From Rhodoferax lithotrophicus (GTDB taxonomy: Bacteria > Pseudomonadota > Gammaproteobacteria > Burkholderiales > Burkholderiaceae_C), in the NCBI RefSeq assembly GCF_019973615.1, contig NZ_AP024238.1:4113989-4177988 (forward strand): a stretch of DNA of 64,000 nt, given 5' to 3'. The stretch's first letter is position 1. Every line of letters starts with the position of its first letter. The position numbers and the translations under genes are program-made. The notes under the pieces are model-generated. The model searched no databases. It was given only the letters and a program-made list of their open reading frames with translations, and was not told where the DNA came from. Positions 1 to 8,813 of the stretch are shown here, in pieces.

Positions 1-102
1 GTAGAGGTGCTTGCCGGCTTGACCGATACCGACCGAGTGGCGCTGGACCCGGTGCGTGCAGGATTGACAGGTGCACAGCCTGCCGGCCAAACCGCACAGT
101 GA
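1..102 (+). CDS. RND efflux periplasmic adaptor, C-terminal end (partial)
   Basis: Only the last 33 codons are in the window; the frame is open from base 1 to the TGA at 100-102. The tail (AGLTDTDRVALDPVRAGL, then a short Ala/Gln-rich end) resembles the membrane-proximal end of HlyD/AcrA-type membrane fusion proteins. The stop lies 7 bases before the ATG of an RND pump, the usual adaptor-pump order, which is the main support for the call. The substrate cannot be inferred from this fragment. Confidence 0.6.
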   Translation, partial: VEVLAGLTDTDRVALDPVRAGLTGAQPAGQTAQ

Positions 103-109
103 GATAAGC

Positions 110-3100
110 ATGCCAAATTCCTCCAAACTGGGTATTTCCGGGCGACTAGCCCAGGCATTCAAACTCAATGCCATCACGCCGCTTTTGGCTTTGGTTGCAT
201 TGTTGCTGGGTCTGTTTGCGGTGCTGGTGACACCGCGCGAAGAAGAACCACAAATCAACGTCACCATGGCCAATGTGCTGATTCCTTTTCCAGGAGCCAG
301 CAGCACCGACGTGCACAACATGGTGGCGCGACCGGCTGAACAAGTACTGAGCCAGATTGCGGGTATTGAACACACCTTCTCGGTCGCACGCCCTGGTTTG
401 GCCGTCATGACCGTTCAGTTCAAGGTGGGGGTGCCACGTACTGAAGCGTTGGTACGTTTGTATGATGTGCTGAATGCCAATCAAGACTGGTTACCGCGCG
501 AACTAGGCACACTGACTCCGATTGTCAAACCCAAAGGCATAGATGATGTGCCGGTTTTGGCCGTGACGCTGTGGAGCAAGGAAGCCTTGCCGGCCGAAGA
601 ACTGGAACGGGTGGCGCACACGGTAGAGGCTGAATTGAAGCGTGTGCCAGGTACGCGTGAAGTGCAGACTATTGGTGGACCAGAGCGTGCTGTACATGTG
701 TGGCTGGATCCGGCACGGTTGCGCGAACGTGGCATTGATGTCCTGTCATTAAAAGCCACACTGGCAGCGGCCAATGCCAGCATGCCTTCTGGATCCGTGC
801 TTGATGCTCAGATACCGGGAGGCCAAATGCTCAAAGTCGAAACGGGCGAGTTTCTGCGTTCGGCTCAGGATGTTGGTGACTTGGTGGTCGGGGTAAGCAA
901 AGGTTTGCCTGTCTTTTTGCGCGAAGTGGCCCGAATTGAGGCAGGTGCGCAATTGCCCCAGCGTTATGTTTGGTACACGCCTGGGGCTGCCGATCAAGGT
1001 GTCAGTGCAGGTGGGGTGTACCCTGCCTTGACGCTGACTGTGACCAAAAAGCCAGGCACCAATGCCGTGGATGTGGCGGGCGCAGCGCGGGCGCGGGTGC
1101 ATGAGCTCAGTAACTCAGTGATCCCAAGCAACATTCAGACCAGCATCACGCGTGACTATGGTGAGACAGCGGCAGAAAAGGCCAACAAACTGATTCAAAA
1201 ACTGGCTTTTGCCACTGGTTCGGTGATTTTGCTGGTGGGTTTTGCACTGGGTCGACGAGAGGCCGTGATTGTGGGTGCAGCGGTGATTTTGACCCTGACT
1301 GCAACCCTTTTTGCCTCTTGGGCTTGGGGCTTTACGTTGAACCGGGTGTCTTTGTTTGCACTGATTTTTTCAATTGGGATTTTGGTGGATGATGCGATCG
1401 TTGTTGTGGAGAACATTCACCGGCATCAAAACTTGCACCCTGGTCGAACTTTGCGGCAAATCATTCCCGCAGCGGTAGATGAAGTGGGTGGCCCCACCAT
1501 TTTGGCAACGCTTACCGTGATTGCCGCTTTGTTGCCCATGGCGTTTGTTTCTGGATTAATGGGCCCTTACATGAGTCCGATTCCGATCAATGCAAGCTTG
1601 GGTATGGCGATCTCTTTGGTGATTGCATTCACGGTGACGCCTTGGTTGGCGCTCAAGATAATGAAGTCACACCCACACGGCGAGTCTGCCCATGAGCCCA
1701 AGGGTCTGGGGCCGAAGTTGCAACGTTTGTTCACCTGGGTGTTGCTACCCTTTTTGAACAGCGCAAAAAAACGCTGGTTGCTGTTACTAGGCATTATGGT
1801 GGCGCTCATGCTTTCAGTGGGCCTGACACTGGTGCAGTGGGTAGTCTTGAAGATGCTGCCTTTTGACAACAAAAGCGAGTTTCAGGTGGTCGTGGAAATG
1901 CCTGCGGGAACACCGCTAGAAAACACGGCGGCGACCTTGCATGAGTTGGGAGCATTTTTATCGCAGCAACCAGAGGTATATGACCTGCAGGCCTACGCTG
2001 GTACAGCTTCCCCGATCACCTTTAATGGTTTGGTGCGTCAGTACTACATGCGCGCCGACGCAGAGCAAGGTGATTTGCAGGTGAACTTGGTGGACAAAAA
2101 ACATCGTCATGAAAAAAGCCATGCGATTGCACAGCGTCTGCGTCCTGAACTGGAAAAAATTGGCCTTCGCCACCACGCACTGATCAAAGTGGTGGAAGTC
2201 CCCCCTGGCCCACCCGTGATGTCGCCTTTGGTAGCCGAGGTCTATGGTCCAGACGAAGCGGGACGGCAAGCCTTGGCAATGCGTATTGCCCTGGCTTTTG
2301 CAGCAACACCCGATATTGTGGGCGTAGATACATCACTTGAAGAGGATACGCCTAGAGCATTCTTGCGCGTACGTCGTCAGCGGGCTGAATCACTGGGCAT
2401 ACCTGTCGCCATGGTGGCGCAAACAGCAGCCATGGCACTCACCGGTGTGGATGCCGCTTATTTGCATAACGGACACACCAAATACCCGGTTCCTGTTCGG
2501 CTGCAATTGCCATTGCGTGACCAAGTGGGGCTTGATGCGGTATTGGCCATGCCTTTGCGAGCAGCCAATGGCCAGATGGTGCCGCTTTCCGAGTTGGTGC
2601 AGATGGAAACGGGTGTGATTGACAAACCACTTTATACAAAGGATTTGCAGGGAGTCAGTTATGTGTTTGGGGACATGGCTGGCAAGCTGGATTCTCCTTT
2701 ATATGGATTGTTTGCCATCCGAAGCAAGCTCAAGGATGCCGCTTTGCCTGGCACGGGAGACTTGGGTGAGTATTGGATAAACCAGCCGAGCGACCCCTTC
2801 AAACAATATTCGGTGAAATGGGATGGCGAATGGCAAATCACCTATGACACTTTCCGCGACATGGGTGCAGCCTATGGCGTGGGCCTGATCCTGATCTACC
2901 TGTTGGTCGTGGCGCAGTTCAAGAGCTACCTGACTCCATTGGTCATCATGGCCCCGATTCCCTTGACCATCATTGGGGTCATGCCTGGCCACGCCTTGCT
3001 GGGCTCGCAATTTACGGCCACCAGCATGATCGGCATGATTGCCCTGGCTGGCATCATTGTGCGTAACTCCATCTTGTTGGTGGACTTTATCGAGTTGCAG

Positions 3101-3364
3101 GTGAGCCAGGGTGTGGCTTTCAAGGAAGCCGTGGTGCAGTCGGCTGCCGTGCGTGCGCAACCCATTGCGCTGACCGGACTGGCGGCCATGATTGGTGCGC
3201 TGTTTATTCTGGACGACCCGATTTTTAACGGGCTTGCCATCTCCCTGATTTTTGGAATTCTGGTGTCCACCTTGTTGACCTTGGTGGTGATTCCGGTGCT
3301 CTATTACGCGCTGTACTGGCGTAGTAACAAAACGTACGTAGATACGTCCATTTCCCCTGGTTAA
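110..3364 (+). CDS. RND-family efflux pump, inner-membrane permease subunit
   Basis: Proton-driven tripartite efflux pump of 1084 residues, the usual RND length. An N-terminal membrane helix (about residues 18-40) is followed by a periplasmic segment, a helix bundle with the paired acidic residues of the proton relay (D427-D428 in GILVDDAIVVVENI), a second periplasmic segment and a second helix bundle ending near the C-terminus. ATG at 110 is preferred over an in-frame GTG at 71 because 71 lies inside the upstream adaptor gene; the gap after the adaptor stop is 7 bases. The sequence does not show whether the substrate is organic or metal. The downstream neighbour is a sulfide oxidase, so a link to sulfur or oxidant stress is possible but unproven. 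Confidence 0.85.
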   Translation: MPNSSKLGISGRLAQAFKLNAITPLLALVALLLGLFAVLVTPREEEPQINVTMANVLIPFPGASSTDVHNMVARPAEQVLSQIAGIEHTFSVARPGLAVMTVQFKVGVPRTEALVRLYDVLNANQDWLPRELGTLTPIVKPKGIDDVPVLAVTLWSKEALPAEELERVAHTVEAELKRVPGTREVQTIGGPERAVHVWLDPARLRERGIDVLSLKATLAAANASMPSGSVLDAQIPGGQMLKVETGEFLRSAQDVGDLVVGVSKGLPVFLREVARIEAGAQLPQRYVWYTPGAADQGVSAGGVYPALTLTVTKKPGTNAVDVAGAARARVHELSNSVIPSNIQTSITRDYGETAAEKANKLIQKLAFATGSVILLVGFALGRREAVIVGAAVILTLTATLFASWAWGFTLNRVSLFALIFSIGILVDDAIVVVENIHRHQNLHPGRTLRQIIPAAVDEVGGPTILATLTVIAALLPMAFVSGLMGPYMSPIPINASLGMAISLVIAFTVTPWLALKIMKSHPHGESAHEPKGLGPKLQRLFTWVLLPFLNSAKKRWLLLLGIMVALMLSVGLTLVQWVVLKMLPFDNKSEFQVVVEMPAGTPLENTAATLHELGAFLSQQPEVYDLQAYAGTASPITFNGLVRQYYMRADAEQGDLQVNLVDKKHRHEKSHAIAQRLRPELEKIGLRHHALIKVVEVPPGPPVMSPLVAEVYGPDEAGRQALAMRIALAFAATPDIVGVDTSLEEDTPRAFLRVRRQRAESLGIPVAMVAQTAAMALTGVDAAYLHNGHTKYPVPVRLQLPLRDQVGLDAVLAMPLRAANGQMVPLSELVQMETGVIDKPLYTKDLQGVSYVFGDMAGKLDSPLYGLFAIRSKLKDAALPGTGDLGEYWINQPSDPFKQYSVKWDGEWQITYDTFRDMGAAYGVGLILIYLLVVAQFKSYLTPLVIMAPIPLTIIGVMPGHALLGSQFTATSMIGMIALAGIIVRNSILLVDFIELQVSQGVAFKEAVVQSAAVRAQPIALTGLAAMIGALFILDDPIFNGLAISLIFGILVSTLLTLVVIPVLYYALYWRSNKTYVDTSISPG

Positions 3365-3400
3365 GGCCTTTTAACTTTTAAAAATTGCAGGAGACAAAAC

Positions 3401-4687
3401 ATGGCTCACATCGTCATCATGGGTGCAGGTATTGGCGGCATGCCCGCCGCGTATGAATTGCGTGAACTGCTGCCAGCAGAACATCGCATCACGGTAGTCA
3501 ACAAAACAGACTATTTTCAATTTGTGCCGAGCAACCCCTGGTTGGCGGTAGGCTGGCGTGACCGTGAGACGGTCACTTTGCCGATTGCACCTTACCTTGA
3601 ACGGAAAAAAATTGGCTTTATTGCCAAAGAAGTTACGCAAATTGATGCCCCTGGCAACAAGCTCACGCTGATTGATGGCCAAACTCTGGACTATGACTAC
3701 TTGATCATCGCCACCGGTCCCCAATTGGCGTTTGATGAAGTGCCTGGCGCTGGCCCGCTCAAATCTGGCGGCGGCGGTCATACACACTCCATCTGCCACG
3801 TGGATCATGCGCAGGAATTTTTTGCCAATTACGAAGAATTTCTGAAAAATCCTGGCCCTATCGTGATTGGTGCCATGCCTGGTGCCAGCTGCTTTGGACC
3901 AGCATATGAATTTGCTATGGTGGTGGACACTGATTTACGTCGTCGCAAACTGCGCAGCAAAGTGCCGATGACGTATGTGACAAGTGAGCCCTACATCGGC
4001 CACCTGGGACTTGGCGGCGTAGGTGACAGCAAGTCCATGCTGGAATCCGAGTTCCGTAATCGCCATATCAAATGGGTGACCAATGCCAAAACGACCAAAG
4101 TCGAAGAAGGCAAAATGTTTGTCACGGAAATTGACGACCGTGGCAATGTGCTCAAAGATCACGAAATCGCCTTCAAAATGGCCATGATGTTGCCTGCCTT
4201 CAAGGGCGTGCCGCCGGTGGCCGCCGTGCCCAATCTGTGTAACCCGCGTGGCATGGTGCTGATTGACGAGTTCCAGCGCAGCAAGGCCTATAAAAACATT
4301 TTTTCAGCTGGGGTGTGTGTGGCCATTCCCCCCGTGGAGGTGACTCCCGTGGCCACCGGTACGCCCAAAACCGGTTACATGATCGAGAGCATGATGACCG
4401 CCATTTGCCACAACATTGCCGACGAGTTGGTAGGCAAACCGGCCCTGGCAAAAGGCACCTGGAATGCAGTGTGCCTGGCCGACATGGGCGATACCGGGGC
4501 CGCATTTGTGGCTTTGCCACAAATCCCTCCGCGCAATGTCAATTGGTTCAAAAAGGGCAAGTGGGTACATCTGGCCAAGATCGCTTACGAAAAATATTTC
4601 ATGCGCAAGCTGAAAAAAGGTACGTCCGAGCCCATTTATGAGAAATACATCATGGGTTTATTGGGCATCAACCGTTTGAACAAGTAA
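3401..4687 (+). CDS. sqr: Sulfide:quinone oxidoreductase (type I-like)
   Basis: Membrane-associated flavoprotein that oxidises sulfide to polysulfide/sulfane sulfur and reduces the quinone pool. Length is 428 residues. The FAD dinucleotide-binding motif GAGIGG is at residues 8-13. Cysteines at C132, C164 and C358 have the same spacing (32 and 194) as the three redox cysteines of the Rhodobacter capsulatus enzyme (C127, C159, C353). The TPKTGYMIESM segment near residue 321 is also characteristic. The start ATG has AGGAG about 6 bases upstream. The gene is followed at 18 bases by a DUF2892 protein, then by a CsoR-type regulator, an arrangement seen in sulfide-detoxification loci. A flavocytochrome c subunit is the main alternative but is less likely given the cysteine pattern. 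Confidence 0.87.
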   Translation: MAHIVIMGAGIGGMPAAYELRELLPAEHRITVVNKTDYFQFVPSNPWLAVGWRDRETVTLPIAPYLERKKIGFIAKEVTQIDAPGNKLTLIDGQTLDYDYLIIATGPQLAFDEVPGAGPLKSGGGGHTHSICHVDHAQEFFANYEEFLKNPGPIVIGAMPGASCFGPAYEFAMVVDTDLRRRKLRSKVPMTYVTSEPYIGHLGLGGVGDSKSMLESEFRNRHIKWVTNAKTTKVEEGKMFVTEIDDRGNVLKDHEIAFKMAMMLPAFKGVPPVAAVPNLCNPRGMVLIDEFQRSKAYKNIFSAGVCVAIPPVEVTPVATGTPKTGYMIESMMTAICHNIADELVGKPALAKGTWNAVCLADMGDTGAAFVALPQIPPRNVNWFKKGKWVHLAKIAYEKYFMRKLKKGTSEPIYEKYIMGLLGINRLNK

Positions 4688-4705
4688 TTTTTAAGGAGTA
4701 AAGCT

Positions 4706-4930
4706 GTGACCGTTCAACGCTACATTTTGGTTTTTGCTGGCATGTTCATCATGATTTCTTTGGCACTTGGCGTGGAAGGTAGCCCCTTCTTTGTCAGTAA
4801 ATGGGCGCTGGCGTTCACAGCCTTTGTGGGGGTCAACCTGTTTCAATCCGGTTTCACCAATTTTTGCCCTTTGGGCATTATTCTGAAAAAACTGGGTGTG
4901 CCCGAGTCAAAAATTGGTTGTGCGAACTGA
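4706..4930 (+). CDS. DUF2892 (YgaP-type transmembrane) small membrane protein
   Basis: Protein of 74 residues with two hydrophobic helices (about residues 6-25 and 32-48) and a short tail carrying Cys54 and Cys72. The pattern FQSGFTNFCPLG matches the DUF2892/YgaP transmembrane module, which in E. coli YgaP is fused to a rhodanese domain. Here it stands alone, as it often does next to SQR and rhodanese genes. The start is GTG, with AAGGAG at 4693-4698. It probably shares a transcript with the sulfide oxidase 18 bases upstream. Its biochemical role is unknown; a part in handling sulfane sulfur is an inference from context. Confidence 0.75.
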   Translation: MTVQRYILVFAGMFIMISLALGVEGSPFFVSKWALAFTAFVGVNLFQSGFTNFCPLGIILKKLGVPESKIGCAN

Positions 4931-5042
4931 GCGTTTCGTTGTCATCTGTTTGATCTGTCAGTCTGGTGCGACTTAGAAAAGTACCAGGCTGAGCAGGAGC
5001 TGCAATGTTTTCTTTGAAATAATTGCGTTTTTGGAGCATTGA

Positions 5043-5333
5043 ATGACAGTATTGACCAATGAGTCTGCCCGTACAGAGGTGGTTAACCGCCTGCGACGGG
5101 CTGAGGGGCAAATTCGGGGCGTGCAGCGCATGATTGAAGAGGGCGAGAGTTGCCTGAAGATCAGTCAACAATTTTCTGCCGTCCGCAAAGCTCTGGATAG
5201 CACCTATTTGCGCATGACGATGTGTTTTATGGAGCAAGAATTGTCCGCATGCATGCAACCTGATCACAAGCAAAAAGGTGACATGGAAACCATGCTCAAG
5301 GAGATGGAAAACTTACTGTCCAGACTAGGATAG
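5043..5333 (+). CDS. CsoR/FrmR/RcnR-family transcriptional repressor with atypical cysteines
   Basis: All-helical DUF156 repressor of 96 residues. The family start (RLRRAEGQIRGVQRMI, residues 16-31) is clear. The first ligand cysteine is conserved (C37). At the position where FrmR/RcnR/CsoR have a histidine (25 residues later) this protein has Phe62, preceded by C61; a further cysteine is at C70. The metal-binding His is therefore missing, which argues against a copper, nickel or cobalt sensor. A thiol-based sensor of persulfide or aldehyde fits better. Being downstream of SQR and DUF2892, a sulfide/persulfide sensor is the favoured reading, but the cysteine spacing (24) also differs from CstR (29). 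Confidence 0.8.
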   Translation: MTVLTNESARTEVVNRLRRAEGQIRGVQRMIEEGESCLKISQQFSAVRKALDSTYLRMTMCFMEQELSACMQPDHKQKGDMETMLKEMENLLSRLG

Positions 5334-5339
5334 TTTTTT

Positions 5340-5381
5340 AAAAATGACCTACAGGGCTCATCCTAAAAGCATCAACAGCTA
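5340..5381 (-). repeat. Dispersed short repeat, copy 1 (between csoR-like gene and mnmA)
   Basis: Read on the minus strand this stretch contains TAGCTGTTGATGCTTTT, followed by GCCCTGTAGGTCATTTTT. It aligns with the repeat family found in thiL, tlyA, cinA, leuS and several gaps in this window (core TAGCTGCTTACGCTT ... AAGCGCTAGAGGCC). It fills most of the gap between two convergent genes and could also act as a transcription stop. Confidence 0.55.
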
Positions 5382-5402
5382 CATAAACAATAGCAATGAT
5401 GT

Positions 5403-6521
5403 TTATTCAGCGGCAATGATGCCACCACCTAGGCAAACTTCTCCGTTATAAACTACCGCCGACTGGCCAGGCGTAACCGCCCATTGAGCTTGGTCAAAAC
5501 TCAGACTGAATGCGTCTGCGGCTCCAGGCAGCAAGGCACACGAGGCATCCACTTGGCGGTATCTGGTCTTGGCAGCCATATGACCCGCAAAGGGTGCAGT
5601 TCCAGAAACCCAGCTGGCATTTTGGGCCAACAAGGTTTCGCTAAGCAACCAGGGATGTTGATGCCCTTGCACCACCCAAAGCGTGTTTGTAGGCAAATCT
5701 TTCCGCGCCACAAACCAAGGTGCGTGATCTCCACCACCACGTTGCACGCCTTTGGCTTTCAGGCCACCAATACCCAGACCCTGACGCTGCCCCAGTGTGT
5801 AAAAACTCAAGCCCACATGTTCACCAATGGTTTGGCCCTTGTCGTTTTTAATGGGGCCGGGCACACGAGCGATATAGCGGTTTAGAAATTCCCTGAACGG
5901 ACGCTCGCCAATAAAACAGATGCCTGTGGAATCTTTCTTCTTGGCGTTTGGCAAGCCAATCTCCAAGGCTATACGTCGCACTTCTGTTTTTAGCAGTTCA
6001 CCCACTGGAAACAAGGTATTGGCCAGTTGCGCTTGGTTAAGTCGGTGCAAAAAATAACTCTGGTCTTTGGATGGATCAAGACCCTTGAGTAATTCATGCC
6101 GACTGGAGTCGGCATTGCGACATACCCTGGCGTAATGCCCGGTTGCAATTTTTTCGGCACCCAGCCGCATGGCGTGATCAAGGAATGCTTTGAATTTGAT
6201 TTCTGCATTACACAGAATGTCTGGATTGGGGGTACGACCACTGCTGTACTCGCGCAAAAATTCGGAAAAAACCCGGTCTTTGTATTCGGCTGCAAAGTTG
6301 ACGTGCTCTATTTCAATCCCAATCACATCGGCCACAGCAGCAGCATCCACAAAGTCGATATTGGACGAACAGTATTCGCTGTCGTCGTCATCTTCCCAAT
6401 TTTTCATGAAGATACCAACAACCTCATGACCCTGCTGCTTAAGCAGCCAGGCTGAAACGGCAGAATCCACTCCGCCACTTAAACCCACCACCACCCGATG
6501 TCTTTGGGGTGCTAACTTCAT
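5403..6521 (-). CDS. mnmA: tRNA-specific 2-thiouridylase MnmA
   Basis: Catalyses 2-thiolation of uridine-34 in tRNAs for Lys, Glu and Gln, using ATP and sulfur passed from IscS through the Tus relay. Length is 372 residues, normal for the family. The PP-loop SGGVDS is at residues 15-20. The two catalytic cysteines are visible: C104 in NPDILCN and C202 in STGICFIGE. The stretch GHYARV near residue 128 is also typical. The gene follows a Nudix hydrolase on the same strand with a 4-base overlap (6518-6521), so the two are translationally coupled. This pairing is common in Burkholderiales. Confidence 0.97.
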   Translation of the reverse strand: MKLAPQRHRVVVGLSGGVDSAVSAWLLKQQGHEVVGIFMKNWEDDDDSEYCSSNIDFVDAAAVADVIGIEIEHVNFAAEYKDRVFSEFLREYSSGRTPNPDILCNAEIKFKAFLDHAMRLGAEKIATGHYARVCRNADSSRHELLKGLDPSKDQSYFLHRLNQAQLANTLFPVGELLKTEVRRIALEIGLPNAKKKDSTGICFIGERPFREFLNRYIARVPGPIKNDKGQTIGEHVGLSFYTLGQRQGLGIGGLKAKGVQRGGGDHAPWFVARKDLPTNTLWVVQGHQHPWLLSETLLAQNASWVSGTAPFAGHMAAKTRYRQVDASCALLPGAADAFSLSFDQAQWAVTPGQSAVVYNGEVCLGGGIIAAE

Positions 6522-7036
6522 GCTGCGAGACCGCCACTAAGGAATTGGGGCAGGGTCAGCGTGGCATCGCTGTAGATCAGCGATAAGGGAAAGCGCTGGC
6601 CGTTCAGGTAGTCTTCCATACACTGAACAATCAGTGGACTGCGATGGCGATCCGCGCTGGCTCGAATTTCGTCAGGGCTGAGCCACAAGGTGCGCACAAT
6701 GCCAGTGTCCAGACTACGTCCCGCTTGCAGTGCACCCAGCGTTCCACAAAACGCAAAGCGCAGGTAGGTGATGTCTTCAGGCGCGCACAAATTACTGCCT
6801 GAACGCTGAAAGCGTGACATGTAAACCCCTAGCAGTTCTGTCGGAGTAAACAGGTGCATGGTTTCTTCAAGGGTTTCGCGGGCACAACCTGCGACCAGGG
6901 ACTCACCCTCATCTAAATGGCCAGCCGGATTATTCAAGCGTAAACCTTCGTGTGTATGCTCTTCAACCAGCAAGAATTTGCCGTTTTGTTCAATGATTGC
7001 TGCGACTGTGGTGCTGGGTTTCCATCGTGTACTCAT
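6518..7036 (-). CDS. Nudix hydrolase, NudJ-like
   Basis: Phosphohydrolase of 172 residues that would cleave nucleoside-diphosphate-linked compounds or thiamine pyrophosphates, as NudJ does. The Nudix box is complete in its catalytic part: GHLDEGES, then ARETLEET (G-x5-E-x7-RE-x2-EE), around residues 39-60. The position normally held by Gly after the EE pair is Met, a tolerated change. It overlaps mnmA by four bases; in E. coli a NudJ-type gene also neighbours mnmA. The start ATG at 7036 lies about 140 bases from the divergent pntA start. Confidence 0.88.
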   Translation of the reverse strand: MSTRWKPSTTVAAIIEQNGKFLLVEEHTHEGLRLNNPAGHLDEGESLVAGCARETLEETMHLFTPTELLGVYMSRFQRSGSNLCAPEDITYLRFAFCGTLGALQAGRSLDTGIVRTLWLSPDEIRASADRHRSPLIVQCMEDYLNGQRFPLSLIYSDATLTLPQFLSGGLAA

Positions 7037-7073
7037 GGTTGAATTATCGGTAAATTTATCAATTGGCGGGTAT

Positions 7074-7087
7074 CTGACCTAGATCAA
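7074..7087. promoter_or_regulatory. Candidate FNR/ANR-like site upstream of pntA
   Basis: CTGACCTAGATCAA matches the FNR-type palindrome TTGAT-N4-ATCAA at 8 of 10 informative positions. It lies between the divergent Nudix and pntA genes, about 90 bases before the pntA ATG. The match is imperfect and no well-placed -10 box was found, so it is only a candidate. Confidence 0.3.
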
Positions 7088-7175
7088 TCCAATCAAGTTA
7101 TTTTGCATAAATCTGAAAAAAACTGATGTAAGCTCAGGCGGTTTTTGAACCTATGTACAACCGAGGAGTCGCCCC

Positions 7176-8801
7176 ATGCAAACTGGTGCAAATAGTCAAG
7201 GCTCATCTAGCCAAACTGCGCAACGCATTGGTATACCACGCGAGGTTTTTCCTGGTGAAAAACGTGTGGCCACCGTACCCGAAGTGGTTGAAAAGCTAAT
7301 TAAGCTCGGTTTTTCTGTCGCCGTTGAATCGAGAGCTGGTGATGCCGCCAATGTGAGTGATGCAGACTACCAGGCAGCGGGTGCCAGCATCGTGCCCGAC
7401 GCTGCGACCTTATGGGCCACCTCCGACATTGTTTTCAAGGTGCGCGGTCCAACACCTGATGAGGTCAGCTTGATGCGCGAAGGTGGAAGCCTGGTCAGTT
7501 TCATCTGGCCGGGGCAAAACCCCGAATTGATGCAACAACTCGCGGCCAAGAAAACCACCGTGCTGGCCATCGACTGTCTGCCGCGCACATTGAGTCGTGC
7601 CCAGAAAATGGATGCCTTAACCTCCATGGCCGGTGTAAGTGGGTACCGGGCTGTCATCGAGGCCGCGAACGCCTTTGGTCGCTTCTTCAACGGTCAAATC
7701 ACGGCCGCAGGCAAGGTTCCTCCGGCCAAGGTCTTTGTGGCGGGTGCAGGCGTGGCCGGTCTAGCGGCCATTGGCACCGCTGCAAGCTTGGGGGCTATCG
7801 TGCGTGCCAATGACACCCGGGCTGAAGTGGCCGACCAGGTGGTGTCTCTGGGCGGAGAGTTCGTCAAGGTTGACTATGAGGAGGAAGGTTCAGGCGGCGG
7901 CGGCTACGCCAAGGTCATGAGTGAAGGCTTCCAGCAAGCTCAGCGTGCCATGTACGCCAAACAGGCCCGTGAAGTGGACATCATCATCACCACCGCGCTG
8001 ATTCCTGGCAAGCCCGCACCCAAACTCATCACGGCTGAGATGGTGCAATCCATGAAGCCTGGCAGCGTCATCGTGGACATGGCTGGCGAACAGGGTGGCA
8101 ACTGCGAATTGACCGTACCCGGTGAGGCAGTGGTGAGACACGGTGTGACCATCGTCGGCTATACCGACTTGGCCTCGCGTCTGGCCAAGCAGTCATCCAC
8201 GCTGTACGCCACCAACCTGTTTCGTCTGACCGAGGAACTGTGCAAGACCAAAGACGGTGTCATTGATGTCAACATGGAAGACGATGCCATCCGTGGCCTG
8301 ACCGTGACCAAGGGCGGGGCCATCACTTGGCCAGCGCCGCCACCCAAAGCAGCGCCCACGCCGCCAGCCGCCGCAAAACCTGCAGCAGCACCTGCTGCGA
8401 AAAAGGGCCATGGGCATGGCGAGGTCAGTGAACCCATGGCGGGGAACAAGCTGGCCATCATGTTTGGCGTAGCAGCGGCTCTGTTCTGGTTCATCGGGGC
8501 GAGCGCCCCGAAAGAATTTATGTCGCACTTCACCGTGTTTGTCTTGGCCTGTTTTGTCGGCTACATGGTGGTGTGGAACGTGAAACCCGCTTTGCACACG
8601 CCGTTGATGAGTGTCACCAACGCCATCTCCAGCATCATTGCCATTGGTGCACTGGTGCAAATCTCACCGATTTCGGGTGCGCTGAACCGGCCGGATGGCC
8701 TGATCACCTGGGTGGCGGCAGCGGGCATTGTGCTCACGGCCATCAATATGTTTGGCGGTTTCGCCGTGACCCAGCGCATGCTGGCCATGTTCCGTAAGTA
8801 A
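7176..8801 (+). CDS. pntA: NAD(P) transhydrogenase subunit alpha (fused alpha form)
   Basis: Subunit of the proton-translocating transhydrogenase, which reduces NADP+ with NADH at the expense of the proton gradient and supplies NADPH. Length is 541 residues, so this is the E. coli-like form in which the NAD-binding domain I and the first membrane helices are one chain. An AlaDH/PNT N-terminal domain (IPREVFPGEKRVA from residue 19) is followed by the NAD-binding stretch VAGAGVAGLAAIG near residue 190. An Ala/Pro-rich linker (about 390-410) precedes four membrane helices. GAGGAG at 7161-7166 gives a good ribosome site. The stop is 12 bases before pntB. Confidence 0.96.
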   Translation: MQTGANSQGSSSQTAQRIGIPREVFPGEKRVATVPEVVEKLIKLGFSVAVESRAGDAANVSDADYQAAGASIVPDAATLWATSDIVFKVRGPTPDEVSLMREGGSLVSFIWPGQNPELMQQLAAKKTTVLAIDCLPRTLSRAQKMDALTSMAGVSGYRAVIEAANAFGRFFNGQITAAGKVPPAKVFVAGAGVAGLAAIGTAASLGAIVRANDTRAEVADQVVSLGGEFVKVDYEEEGSGGGGYAKVMSEGFQQAQRAMYAKQAREVDIIITTALIPGKPAPKLITAEMVQSMKPGSVIVDMAGEQGGNCELTVPGEAVVRHGVTIVGYTDLASRLAKQSSTLYATNLFRLTEELCKTKDGVIDVNMEDDAIRGLTVTKGGAITWPAPPPKAAPTPPAAAKPAAAPAAKKGHGHGEVSEPMAGNKLAIMFGVAAALFWFIGASAPKEFMSHFTVFVLACFVGYMVVWNVKPALHTPLMSVTNAISSIIAIGALVQISPISGALNRPDGLITWVAAAGIVLTAINMFGGFAVTQRMLAMFRK

Positions 8802-8813
8802 GAGGAGCCACAC

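Noticed and set aside
8490..8560. Possible separate pntA2 start inside pntA
   Set aside because: The frame runs on from the NAD-binding domain through an Ala/Pro linker without a stop, so this is the fused alpha form.
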